64,000 nt of DNA from Cryomorphaceae bacterium BACL29 MAG-121220-bin8 (lineage in GTDB: Bacteria; Bacteroidota; Bacteroidia; Flavobacteriales; Flavobacteriaceae), in contig CAJIYP010000003.1 of the NCBI GenBank assembly GCA_905181705.1, positions 186,001 to 250,000 on the forward strand, given 5' to 3'. The position numbers were made by a program, and so were the translations under genes. The number at the start of each line of letters is the position of its first letter. Within the stretch, counting starts at the first letter, position 1. The notes under the pieces were generated by a model. The model saw only the letters and a list, made by a program, of their open reading frames with translations. It ran no database searches and had not been told where the DNA came from. Positions 41,795 to 50,563 of the stretch are shown in pieces.

Positions 41795-42376
41795 ATGAAA
41801 TTAATTTTTGCATCAAGTAATAAAAATAAATTTATTGAAGTAGAGAAAATAATTCCAAAAAATATTAAACTTGGAAATTTAATAGAACTTAATTTCTTTG
41901 ATGAAATTCCTGAAGATCAAGATACTATTGAAGGAAATGCAAGTTTTAAAGCAAAGTTTATACATTCTAAGTTTAATATTAATGTATTTGCAGACGATAC
42001 TGGCCTTGAGGTACAAGCTCTTAAGGGAAAACCGGGAGTTCACTCTGCTAGATTTGCTGGACGGGAATGTGATTCAGAAAAAAATATTACTAAACTTCTC
42101 AAAGAATTAAAAAACATAAAAAACAGAAAAGCAAGGTTTAAAACAATTATTGCACTAGTGTTAAACGAAAAATTTTATCAATTTGAAGGAATAATAAATG
42201 GAGAAATACTTTTGTGTAAAAAAGGAAATAATGGTTTTGGATATGATTCAGTTTTTAAGCCGGATGGTTATAAAAAAAGCTTTGCAGAATTATCAATTGA
42301 TATTAAAAATAAAATTAGCCACAGAGCATTAGCTGTGAACAAGCTAATTGAATTCATAAGAAAAGTTAAAAGTTAA
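41795..42376 (+). CDS. Non-canonical purine NTP pyrophosphatase (RdgB/HAM1)
   Basis: 193 residues. It hydrolyses ITP, dITP and XTP to monophosphates, keeping deaminated purines out of DNA and RNA. IFASSNKNKFIEVEKI at the start, IEGNASFKAKFIH, VFADDTGLEVQALKGKPGVHSARFAG and GNNGFGYDSVFKPDGYKKSFAEL are the family motifs, with SHRALAVNKL at the end. It follows rlmH by 3 bp. Confidence 0.95.
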   Translation: MKLIFASSNKNKFIEVEKIIPKNIKLGNLIELNFFDEIPEDQDTIEGNASFKAKFIHSKFNINVFADDTGLEVQALKGKPGVHSARFAGRECDSEKNITKLLKELKNIKNRKARFKTIIALVLNEKFYQFEGIINGEILLCKKGNNGFGYDSVFKPDGYKKSFAELSIDIKNKISHRALAVNKLIEFIRKVKS

Positions 42377-42407
42377 TTTTAATTCCAATAAAGATATTTT
42401 TAGTTTG

Positions 42408-42415
42408 TATTTTTG
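42408..42415 (+). promoter_or_regulatory. Possible -7 element before the carboxypeptidase-regulatory-like gene
   Basis: TATTTTTG ends 7 nt before the ATG at 42423, implying a nearly leaderless message and arguing against upstream starts. No matching -33 box was found. Confidence 0.3.
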
Positions 42416-42422
42416 GATGTTA

Positions 42423-43187
42423 ATGAATAGGCAACTTTTTTTTATATTAATTTTTAGTTTTATAACTAATTTAGGCTTAGCTCAAAATCAGACTTTAACT
42501 GGATTTGTAGAAAATGCAGAGGATAATACTCCTATTCCAAGTGTTCATGTTATAAATCTTTCACAAGTTATTGGTGTGATTTCTGATAAAAAAGGAAAGT
42601 TTGAAATTTCTGCTAAATTAAATGACACTCTATATCTTTCTTACCTTGGATTTAAATCTATTAAAGTAAGAGTAACTAATGATTTATTGAAATTTGAAAA
42701 TTCCAAAATTCAATTAACTGAACTAGCCTATGCGCTTGAAGAGGTTATTGTTAGTCCATATAAATTAACGGGATATTTAGAGATTGATGCTAAAAATATT
42801 CCTATTAGCAGATCGTTTAGATATAGTATTCCAGGTCTACCCTCAAAGGGTTATGAAGGAGGGTCAAGGAATGTCGGCGCTTTTTCCAGAATAGTTAATT
42901 CAATTTTTAACCCAGCTGACTTTTTATATAACTTATTTGGAAAAAATCCAAGACAGTTAAAGAAATTAAAAAAAATGAAGGATGATTACAGAATTAGAGA
43001 GCTTCTTGCATCAAAATTTGATAGAGAGACATTACAAGAATTATTACAGGTTGATAAAATAGATATTGATGAAATATTAAGAAATTGCAACTACTCAGAT
43101 AACTTTATACTTTCAGCCAACGATCTTCAAATTTTAGATGCAATAAGCGGTTGCTATGAAGAATTTAAAGTACTTAACAGAAAGTAA
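42423..43187 (+). CDS. Secreted protein with carboxypeptidase-D regulatory-like domain
   Basis: 254 residues from the ATG at 42423, which gives a clean signal peptide (MNRQLFFILIFSFITNLGLAQ). The next 80 residues (LTGFVENAEDNTPIPSVHVINLS ... GVISDKKGKFEI ... LYLSYLGFKSIKV) form the beta-sandwich domain also seen at the start of TonB-dependent receptors, but no barrel follows: the rest is helical and basic (PRQLKKLKKMKDDYRIRELL). It is probably periplasmic or outer-membrane associated; function unknown. The track's TTG start lies before the likely transcription start. Confidence 0.82.
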   Translation: MNRQLFFILIFSFITNLGLAQNQTLTGFVENAEDNTPIPSVHVINLSQVIGVISDKKGKFEISAKLNDTLYLSYLGFKSIKVRVTNDLLKFENSKIQLTELAYALEEVIVSPYKLTGYLEIDAKNIPISRSFRYSIPGLPSKGYEGGSRNVGAFSRIVNSIFNPADFLYNLFGKNPRQLKKLKKMKDDYRIRELLASKFDRETLQELLQVDKIDIDEILRNCNYSDNFILSANDLQILDAISGCYEEFKVLNRK

Positions 43188-43240
43188 GTCTTTAATAAAT
43201 TTTAAAAGATTAACTTTATAAACTTTTAAAAGAAAGTCAT

Positions 43241-44582
43241 ATGCGCCTCAATTCCTTAAACGCTATCAGTCCAATTGACGGTAGGTATAACGAAAAAACA
43301 AAAGCATTTGGAGATTTTTTTTCAGAACAAGCTTTAATAAATTATAGAGTTTTAGTTGAAATTGAGTATTTCATTTCTTTAACCAATTTAGAAATACCAT
43401 TACTTGAAGATTTTCCAAAAGAAGCAATTAGTAAAATAAGAAATATTTATTTAAATTTTTCTTTTAAGGATGCAGAAATAATAAAAGAAATTGAAAAAGA
43501 AACCAATCATGATGTTAAAGCTGTTGAATATTTTATAAAAAATAAATTCAAAGAAATAAAATTAGATAAGTATTTAGAGTACATACATTTTGGATTGACT
43601 TCTCAAGACATTAATAATACTGCCGTTCCACTTTCAATTAAAGATGCTTTAAAAAAGGTCTATAAACCAAACCTTGTGGCTCTTAGTCGATTTACTAGAA
43701 GCAAAAAGTAATGAGTACTCTGAAATTGCAATGCTCGCAAGAACTCATGGACAAGCTGCCTCTCCAACAAGATTAGGTAAAGAAATAAAGGTATTCCAAG
43801 TTAGAATAAATGAACAATTAAAGTTTTTAGATACAATTCCAATTGCTGCTAAATTTGGAGGAGCAACTGGAAATTTCAATGCTCATCATGTCGCCTTTCC
43901 AAAAATTGATTGGAAAGAGTTTGGCACTTCTCTAATTAATGAATTGGGTCTTCATCATTCTTATCCAACCACTCAGATTGAACATTATGATCATCTAGCC
44001 TCATTATTTGATTGTTTAAAAAGAATTAATACAATTATAATTGATTTTAATAGAGACATATGGACCTATATTTCCATGGACTATTTTAAACAAAAAATAA
44101 ATAAAAATGAAGTGGGCTCGTCTGCTATGCCTCACAAAGTAAATCCAATAGATTTTGAAAATTCAGAGGGAAACCTAGGGATTGCAAATGCTTTTTTTGA
44201 ACATTTATCTTCAAAATTACCTATTTCTAGACTTCAAAGAGACCTTACAGATAGTACGGTTTTAAGAAATATAGGCGTACCCTTTAGTCACACTATAATA
44301 GCTATAAGTTCAACTATAAAAGGAATTAATAAATTAATTGTTAATAAAGTTAAAATTGATAGTGATTTAAATGAAAATTGGGCTGTTATTGCAGAAGCTA
44401 TTCAAACAATCTTAAGAAGAGAAGGATATCCTAATCCTTACGAAGCTCTTAAACAACTAACAAGAATAAATTCAGAAATAAATAAGAAAACAATTCATAA
44501 TTTTATTGACTCACTTAAAATTGATGATAAAATTAAAAACGAATTAAAAGGAATAAATCCTTCAAATTATACAGGAATTTAA
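43241..44582 (+). pseudogene. purB: Adenylosuccinate lyase, split by a single-base frameshift
   Basis: Two ORFs (43241-43711; 43674-44582) form one lyase of about 446 residues acting twice in purine synthesis. The first has NAISPIDGRY and IHFGLTSQDINNTAVPLS; the second AMLARTHGQAASPTRLGKE and SSAMPHKVNPIDFENSEGN with the catalytic Ser loop. The frame changes by one extra base within GTGGCTCTTAGTC (about 43679-43685); removing it yields KPNLVALVDLLEAKSNEYSEI with normal spacing. As PurB is usually essential and purL at 61.9 kb is intact, a sequence error is more likely than a true pseudogene. It shares a TTAA double stop with rmuC. Confidence 0.9.
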
Positions 44583-45760
44583 TTCACTAACTGATTCTTA
44601 TCATCATTATTATTAAATGTGATGCCAGATTGAATCTTAGGAATATTCCTAATCTCCATATCTTTTTCTATATCATCCACTTGATCTTTTAAATCCTTTG
44701 TAAAGATAGTTTTCTTTCTTTTTTCAATTGGGGGATTTAATTTTTCAGCATTTTCAAATTCAATTACACTTTCTAATATTTCTCTAGGCAACTTCTTTGC
44801 TTTATCTAATGTGCTTAAAAATTCTCGCTGAAAAAAATTGTCAATTTGGATTCTTCTTTTAGTGGTATGAGCAAATTTTCCAATCACACTACATACATTA
44901 TCTCTTTCCTCTGGACTTAATTTATCAACAAACTCGTATTCTTCAATTTTCTTTAAACTTAAAATAATTGGTTCTAGTGCATCCTTAGTAACTATAAATA
45001 CGTTGTATTCTCCAATTTTATAACTAAACTGATCAATTACGTTCAAAGTATTAGATGGTATCACTAAAAATAAATCATTTTTAACATCATCATGTTTAGC
45101 ATATTTTTTTAAATTTTCAGTTTGATCTTTAATGTATTTAGGAAAGTTATCTAAATTATTATTTGATGGACTTTTGGCATCAAAAACAATAAGTTGATCC
45201 ATTATTTCAATTGAATTATCGGGTTTATTTCTAGGGTGTGGAAACTCTTCCTGTCCAACATATTTTATTATATAATTTCTACATATTTCTTTAAGGTAAT
45301 TTTCTACATCCTTTTCGTGTTTTACCCACTGACTCTTCATTTTATCAAACTCTTCTTCTTTTTCACGAACTCTTAAATTATTATTGGCCTGTTTTTCATC
45401 CTCAGCTGATTGCTTTAGAGTGATGAGTGCTTCAATTTCTTTTTTTGAATCTAAAACTCTTTTTTCTTCCTCGTTACTAAGTTTAGTGTTTATGTTTTTT
45501 AAATCATTTCTTTCTTCAGAAATAGATCTTAGTGAAGTTTCAAGTTCAGTGTTTTTTGTTTTTAGTTCATCAAAAGATTTGAGTTGAACATTTAAAAGAT
45601 CTCTTTTCCTCTCCAATTCTTTAATAGAAGATTCTTTAAAACTAAGGTTTTTTTCTAATTCAATTATTCTTAAATTATTTTGGTCAATATTTAAATTCGG
45701 TTTTTTTAAGTATAATAAAACAAACCCAAACAAAATAACCGCTAAGATTATATATTCCAT
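44579..45760 (-). CDS. rmuC: DNA recombination protein RmuC
   Basis: 393 residues. One N-terminal membrane helix (IILAVILFGFVLLYL), then a coiled coil from about 25 to 145 (KNLSFKESSIKELERKRDLLNVQL ... SEERNDLKNINTKL), then the RmuC nuclease-like domain: YIIKYVGQEEFPHPRNKPDNSIEIMDQLIVFDAKSPSNNN and FLVIPSNTLNVIDQ. RmuC limits recombination at short inverted repeats in E. coli; the domain belongs to the PD-(D/E)xK fold. The tail past about 350 is polar and probably disordered. It converges on purB. Confidence 0.93.
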   Translation of the reverse strand: MEYIILAVILFGFVLLYLKKPNLNIDQNNLRIIELEKNLSFKESSIKELERKRDLLNVQLKSFDELKTKNTELETSLRSISEERNDLKNINTKLSNEEEKRVLDSKKEIEALITLKQSAEDEKQANNNLRVREKEEEFDKMKSQWVKHEKDVENYLKEICRNYIIKYVGQEEFPHPRNKPDNSIEIMDQLIVFDAKSPSNNNLDNFPKYIKDQTENLKKYAKHDDVKNDLFLVIPSNTLNVIDQFSYKIGEYNVFIVTKDALEPIILSLKKIEEYEFVDKLSPEERDNVCSVIGKFAHTTKRRIQIDNFFQREFLSTLDKAKKLPREILESVIEFENAEKLNPPIEKRKKTIFTKDLKDQVDDIEKDMEIRNIPKIQSGITFNNNDDKNQLVN

Positions 45761-45808
45761 AATAATTATATCATTTAAAAAAAAGAGGATACTTAAAATT
45801 AAGGAAAA

Positions 45809-48658
45809 TTATTTAGTTAGGTACATTTTTCTTCTAGAGTATAATTCGTAGAATTGATCATCTTTTAAATCATCAATAAATAAAATACTTTCACCAGTAC
45901 TTTTCATTTCAGGACCTAAACTTTTATTTACGTTTGGAAATTTATTAAACGAAAAAACAGGTTGTTTAATAGCGAAGCCTTTTAAGTTAGGCTTATAATC
46001 AATGTCGGACACCTTAAGCTCACCTAACATAACTTTTGTAGCATAGTTAACATAAGGTTGTTTATAAGCTTTTGCTATGAAAGGAACTGTCCTAGAAGCT
46101 CTAGGATTTGCTTCAATTATATAAACAACTTCATCTTTAATAGCGAATTGAATATTAATTAGTCCTACCGTGTTTAATGATAATGCAATTTTATTTGTAT
46201 GATCAATTATTTGTTGCATAACTAACTTACCAAGGTTAAATGGAGGAAGTGTTGCATTAGAGTCTCCGGAATGTACCCCACAAGGCTCTATATGCTCCAT
46301 TATTCCAATAATCAAAACATTTTCACCGTCACAGATAGCATCAGCTTCTGCCTCAATAGCTCCATCAAGATAATGATCTAATAAAAGCTTATTATTGGGT
46401 ATTTTTTGGAGAAGATCAACAACATGTGCTTCTAAATCCTTCTTATTTATAACAATTTTCATTCCTTGTCCCCCTAGGACATATGAGGGTCTAATAAGGA
46501 TTGGAAAATCAAGTTTGTCAGCAAGAACTAATGCTTGGTCAGCGGTTTCGGCTACACCAAATTCGGGATACGGTATGTTATTTTCTTTAAGTAATGTTGA
46601 AAAACTCCCTCTATCTTCTGCTAAATCTAAAGCTTTATATGTTGTTCCCATAATCTTAATACCATACCTATCTAGCTTTTCTGCTAATTTAAGAGCAGTT
46701 TGACCACCTAATTGAACAATTACTCCCTCTGGATTCTCATGTTGGATTATGTCATAAATATGTTCCCAAAATACAGGCTCAAAATATAACTTATCTGCGA
46801 TATCAAAATCAGTTGAAACAGTTTCAGGATTACAATTTATCATTATGGTTTCATAATCACACTCAGCAGATGCAAGAACTCCATGAACACAACAGTAATC
46901 AAATTCTATTCCCTGCCCTATTCTGTTTGGACCAGAACCTAATACAACTATCTTTTTTCTTTTAGAAACCTCACTTTCATTTTGAGTTGTTATAGTACCA
47001 TCAGATAACTGAAAAGATTCTTCAAAAGTAGAGTAATAATAAGGTGTTTTAGCTTTAAACTCTGCAGCACAAGTATCTACTAACTTATATACTCTGTTAA
47101 TATTTAAGCTCTTTCTTTTCTTATGTACAATGCTTTCTAAACAACCCAACATATGTGCTATTTGACGATCTGCAAATCCCATTTGTTTAGCCTCCAATAA
47201 TAATTCTTTTGATACATTATCTATTTTAAATTTTGAAATTTCTTTTTCTAAAGCAATTAGTGACTCGTATTGTCTCAAGTACCATATGTCAATTTTAGTT
47301 ATCTCATGAATTCTGTCAAGAGAAATACCCATTTTAATTGCATCATAAATAACAAAAACCCTATCCCAAGATGCATTTGTTAATTTACTAATAACTGTTT
47401 CATAGTCTGTGTAACCCTTTCCATCTGCTCCTATGCCATTTCTCTTTATTTCTAAGGACTGGGTAGCTTTGTGTAATGCTTCAATAAATGATCTTCCAAT
47501 ACCCATTACTTCTCCAACAGATTTCATTTGAAGTCCTAACGTCCTATCGGAACCCTCAAACTTGTCAAAATTCCATCTAGGAATTTTAACGATTACATAA
47601 TCTAAAGTAGGTTCAAATAATGCAGATGTAGATTTTGTTATTTGGTTATCTAATTCATCCAAATTGTAGCCTATTGCAAGTTTACTTGCGATTTTTGCAA
47701 TAGGATAACCAGAAGCTTTAGACGCAAGAGCTGAAGACCTTGATACTCTTGGATTAATTTCTATGGCAATTATATCCTCTTTTTCATCAGGACTAACAGC
47801 AAATTGAACATTACATCCTCCAGCAAAATCTCCAATACTTCTCATCATTTTAATTGCCATATCTCTCATTCTTTGATAAGCAGTATCAGATAGAGTCATT
47901 GCAGGTGCAACGGTTATTGAATCCCCAGTATGTATTCCCATAGGATCCATATTTTCAATTGTACAAATAATTACAACATTATCATTTTTATCTCTTAAAA
48001 GCTCCAATTCATATTCTTTCCAACCCATTAATGCTTTGTCAATTAAAACTTCATGTATAGGTGAAGCTTCTAATCCTCTAGTTAATAATTCATCAAAATC
48101 TTCTGCCTTATAAACTAAAGAAGCTCCACTTCCTCCTAAAGTAAAAGAAGGTCGTATTACTAGAGGAAACCCAAATTCTTGAGCAATTTCTTTTCCTTTT
48201 AAAAATGATGTTGCAGTCTTTGCTGGTGCAACAGGAATATCTATCTTTTTTAAAAGCTGCTTAAATTGTTCTCTATCCTCACAAATGTTAATAGCATCAA
48301 TATCTACCCCAATAATTTCGACATTAAAATCCTTCCAAATTCCTTTTTCATCAGCTTCTATACATAGATTTAAAGCACTTTGACCTCCCATTGTGGGTAA
48401 TACAGCATCTATTTTATGATTTGATAAAATTTCTTTAATTGATTTTGTGGTAAGTGGTTTTAGATAAACATGATCGGCCATTACCGGATCTGTCATTATA
48501 GTAGCTGGATTGGAATTTATTAAAATTGTTTTAATCCCATCTTCTCTAAGTGATCTTAGTGCTTGAGAACCAGAGTAATCAAACTCACAAGCCTGACCAA
48601 TAATAATTGGACCCGACCCTATGATTAATATACTTTTTAAATCTTTTCTTAATGGCAT
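45809..48658 (-). CDS. carB: Carbamoyl-phosphate synthase large subunit, lacking the allosteric C-terminal domain
   Basis: 949 residues. It makes carbamoyl phosphate from bicarbonate, ATP and ammonia for pyrimidine and arginine synthesis. Two homologous ATP-grasp halves are clear: SILIIGSGPIIIGQACEFDYSGSQA with FTLGGSGASLVY, and KIVVLGSGPNRIGQGIEFDYCCVH with YVLGGQGMKIV. The chain stops at GPEMKSTGESILFIDDLKDDQFYELYSRR, whereas typical enzymes (about 1070) continue with an MGS-like domain that binds UMP, IMP and ornithine. This seems usual for flavobacterial CarB. carA is not next to it. Likely insensitive to classical UMP feedback, an inference. Confidence 0.96.
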   Translation of the reverse strand: MPLRKDLKSILIIGSGPIIIGQACEFDYSGSQALRSLREDGIKTILINSNPATIMTDPVMADHVYLKPLTTKSIKEILSNHKIDAVLPTMGGQSALNLCIEADEKGIWKDFNVEIIGVDIDAINICEDREQFKQLLKKIDIPVAPAKTATSFLKGKEIAQEFGFPLVIRPSFTLGGSGASLVYKAEDFDELLTRGLEASPIHEVLIDKALMGWKEYELELLRDKNDNVVIICTIENMDPMGIHTGDSITVAPAMTLSDTAYQRMRDMAIKMMRSIGDFAGGCNVQFAVSPDEKEDIIAIEINPRVSRSSALASKASGYPIAKIASKLAIGYNLDELDNQITKSTSALFEPTLDYVIVKIPRWNFDKFEGSDRTLGLQMKSVGEVMGIGRSFIEALHKATQSLEIKRNGIGADGKGYTDYETVISKLTNASWDRVFVIYDAIKMGISLDRIHEITKIDIWYLRQYESLIALEKEISKFKIDNVSKELLLEAKQMGFADRQIAHMLGCLESIVHKKRKSLNINRVYKLVDTCAAEFKAKTPYYYSTFEESFQLSDGTITTQNESEVSKRKKIVVLGSGPNRIGQGIEFDYCCVHGVLASAECDYETIMINCNPETVSTDFDIADKLYFEPVFWEHIYDIIQHENPEGVIVQLGGQTALKLAEKLDRYGIKIMGTTYKALDLAEDRGSFSTLLKENNIPYPEFGVAETADQALVLADKLDFPILIRPSYVLGGQGMKIVINKKDLEAHVVDLLQKIPNNKLLLDHYLDGAIEAEADAICDGENVLIIGIMEHIEPCGVHSGDSNATLPPFNLGKLVMQQIIDHTNKIALSLNTVGLINIQFAIKDEVVYIIEANPRASRTVPFIAKAYKQPYVNYATKVMLGELKVSDIDYKPNLKGFAIKQPVFSFNKFPNVNKSLGPEMKSTGESILFIDDLKDDQFYELYSRRKMYLTK

Positions 48659-48695
48659 TTATTATTAGAATTTGGTTAATGAATATATATAAAAA

Positions 48696-48722
48696 AAGGT
48701 GTTACTTAAAAAGTAACACCTT
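48696..48722 (-). terminator. Intrinsic terminator after rpmH
   Basis: A perfect 12-bp stem, AAGGTGTTACTT/AAGTAACACCTT, with a 3-nt loop, followed on the minus strand by seven T. It lies 24 bp past the rpmH stop, between rpmH and carB. It was the only strong intrinsic terminator found in the window. Confidence 0.85.
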
Positions 48723-48745
48723 AAATTTTTAAAATTTTTATACAC

Positions 48746-48904
48746 TTATTTTTTATGTCTTGGTTCGCAGGAAACAGAAATTTTATTTCTTCCTTTAGAT
48801 CTTCTATTAGATAGAACATTTCTTCCACTTGGTGTGGACATTCTTTCTCTAAAACCGTGTTTATTACGTCTTTTTCTTTTTGATGGTTGAAAAGTTCTTT
48901 TCAT
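48746..48904 (-). CDS. rpmH: 50S ribosomal protein L34 (not in the ORF track)
   Basis: 52 residues read by hand on the minus strand: [19 protein letters not shown] opens it, followed by [26 protein letters not shown]. This is the universal L34 signature; the C-terminal tail (CEPRHKK) is slightly longer than E. coli L34 (46 residues). It is a single-gene transcript here, with its own promoter (48941-48970) and terminator (48696-48722); rnpA and dnaA are not adjacent, as is common in this phylum. Confidence 0.96.
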   Translation of the reverse strand: MKRTFQPSKRKRRNKHGFRERMSTPSGRNVLSNRRSKGRNKISVSCEPRHKK

Positions 48905-48940
48905 TACAATTAATTAACTATTTTTACTCAAATTTGCGCC

Positions 48941-48970
48941 CAAATATACAATATCTTTTAACTAACTCAA
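48941..48970 (-). promoter_or_regulatory. Promoter for rpmH
   Basis: On the minus strand CTTG, 19 nt, TATATTTG: a full match to the Bacteroidota pattern at its preferred spacing. The leader would be about 30 nt. Confidence 0.65.
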
Positions 48971-49022
48971 GTGTAATTTTAAAAATCTTTTGAGTTTAAC
49001 AATTAATTAAAAAAACAATATT

Positions 49023-49538
49023 ATGTATCCAAAATATATAAAATTAATTCTTGCACTTTTAACATTAGCTTATTCAATATTTCAGTTTTATGAAAATAAT
49101 ATTGGAAATGGAATAGCATTAATTTTTTTGTTAGCAATATTTATATTTTTATATTTTAAAAATGAAATTATTTTACTTGCATTTTTAAGACTTCGCAAGC
49201 AAGATTTTACTGGAACTGAAAAGTGGCTTAATAAAATTAAAAATCCACAAAGTGCTTTAACAAAAAAACAAGTAGGATATTATAATTATTTAAAAGGAAT
49301 AATATCCTCACAAACGAATTTAACTTTAGCAGAAAAATATTTTAAAAAAGCAATTTCTATTGGATTATCAATGAATCACGATTTAGCCATGGCAAAATTA
49401 AGCTTGGCAGGAATATTAATCCAAAAAAGAAGAAAAAGAGAAGCTACAACACTTTTAAATGAAGCCAAAAAAATTGATACACAAAAAATGTTGTCTGATC
49501 AAATTAAAATGATGCAACAACAGATGAAAAAAATCTAA
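49023..49538 (+). CDS. Membrane protein with TPR-like helices
   Basis: 171 residues. Two N-terminal membrane helices (LILALLTLAYSIFQFY and IALIFLLAIFIFLYF) precede a helical, basic cytoplasmic part with TPR character: YNYLKGIISSQTNLTLAEKYFKKAISIGLSMNHDLAMAKLSLAGILIQKRRKREATTLLNEAKK. The function is unknown. It overlaps the convergent hydrolase gene by 4 bp (CTAA double stop). The 118 bp before it hold the rpmH promoter on the other strand. Confidence 0.75.
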   Translation: MYPKYIKLILALLTLAYSIFQFYENNIGNGIALIFLLAIFIFLYFKNEIILLAFLRLRKQDFTGTEKWLNKIKNPQSALTKKQVGYYNYLKGIISSQTNLTLAEKYFKKAISIGLSMNHDLAMAKLSLAGILIQKRRKREATTLLNEAKKIDTQKMLSDQIKMMQQQMKKI

Positions 49539-50185
49539 TCTTCCATAATAATTTCTGGCACTTTATTATTTATCCAATCAGCTCTTTTTAATATCATAGC
49601 GTGATCTCCAAGAGGTAATTCTATATAATCCTTTAAAAAAATTGGAGGTAAAATCAAGTCCTTAGATCCATGAATATGAATTATATTTTTTATGGGTACA
49701 CTTTGTTTCCATTCAATCATTTCTCTTATTGACCAGTTTAAATAATTTTCATCTCTGACTGATAGATATTTTCTGTAAAGTTCAACCCTCCTTTTTACTT
49801 TAGGACCTAAAACGAATGAAATTAAAGATTCAAAATCATTTAACCATTTAACAGGGAGGAGTTTGTAACTTTTAGTTGCCTTTCCAAATTTCATGTGAGT
49901 TGGAAGCTCAGAATTACTTTTTACACTAGATATAATGACAAGTTTACTGACTTTGATAATTTTAGAAACTTCTTGAACTAATATCCCACCAAAAGAAACT
50001 CCAATTAGGACAGGATTTTTATGTATAATTAGCTTTGAAAATCTTTTAGCATAATCTTCTAATGATTCATATATATATGGGTCAATCCATTCTAAGTAGT
50101 GTAAGCTAAAGTTCTGTGGAAATTTAATCTTTTCAAAAATTAATGAATTTGCTGACATTCCAGGCATTAAGTAAACATGTATCAT
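49535..50185 (-). CDS. Alpha/beta-hydrolase fold protein
   Basis: 216 residues from the ATG at 50185 (MIHVYLMPGMSANSLIFEKI); the track start at 50194 is a TTG. HVYLMPGMSAN is the hydrolase oxyanion loop, VLIGVSFGGILVQEV the nucleophile elbow (G-V-S-F-G, Ser near 75), and IIHIHGSKDLILPP with a late His (GDHAMIL) give the Asp and His of a catalytic triad. The substrate is unknown; the enzyme is cytoplasmic. It converges on the TPR membrane protein gene. Confidence 0.87.
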   Translation of the reverse strand: MIHVYLMPGMSANSLIFEKIKFPQNFSLHYLEWIDPYIYESLEDYAKRFSKLIIHKNPVLIGVSFGGILVQEVSKIIKVSKLVIISSVKSNSELPTHMKFGKATKSYKLLPVKWLNDFESLISFVLGPKVKRRVELYRKYLSVRDENYLNWSIREMIEWKQSVPIKNIIHIHGSKDLILPPIFLKDYIELPLGDHAMILKRADWINNKVPEIIMED

Positions 50186-50269
50186 TTTCAGCAATATTTC
50201 TAATTTATATTCTTTAAGCTTTATTTTAAGTATATTTGTAATTCTTACAAAATTAGCTATAAATATTAA

Positions 50270-50563
50270 ATGGGAAATCTAACTATAAATGACAATGTTT
50301 TTTTGCGCCAATTTGAAGTTGAAGTTGGGGAAGATTTAGCTAAAATTGAATATGCCTTACAAGACAGAAAAATATTTCTTACTAAATTAATTATTCCCAT
50401 TTCTAATACTGATCAAAATTTTGAAGAGACTTTTATAAAAGAAGTTTTTGAATTAATTAGAGAGAAAAACATAAGGATAATGCCTACATCTCCTGAAATC
50501 AGAAAGTTTATTAAAAAACATAAAGAATTTAAAGACCTTCTACCTATTGGAGTTAGACTTTAA
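50270..50563 (+). CDS. GNAT-like N-acetyltransferase (small YjdJ-type)
   Basis: 97 residues. FEVEVGEDLAKIEYALQDRKIFLTKLIIPISNTDQ and FIKEVFELIREKNIRIMPTSPEIRKFIKKHKEFKDLL follow the pattern of the short GNAT proteins of COG2388, in which the acetyl-CoA pyrophosphate loop lies before the helix of VFELIREKNI. The substrate is unknown. It overlaps mtaB at the 3' ends by 11 bp. Confidence 0.82.
   Translation: MGNLTINDNVFLRQFEVEVGEDLAKIEYALQDRKIFLTKLIIPISNTDQNFEETFIKEVFELIREKNIRIMPTSPEIRKFIKKHKEFKDLLPIGVRL

Noticed and set aside
44921-44940. Another TTATCAACA inside rmuC
   Set aside because: A single copy in coding DNA with no partner box; expected by chance in A+T-rich sequence.
48955-49005. 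AACTCAA...TTGAGTT inverted repeat between rpmH and the TPR gene
   Set aside because: Only seven pairs around a loop of about 20 bases, without a T tract; too weak for a terminator.
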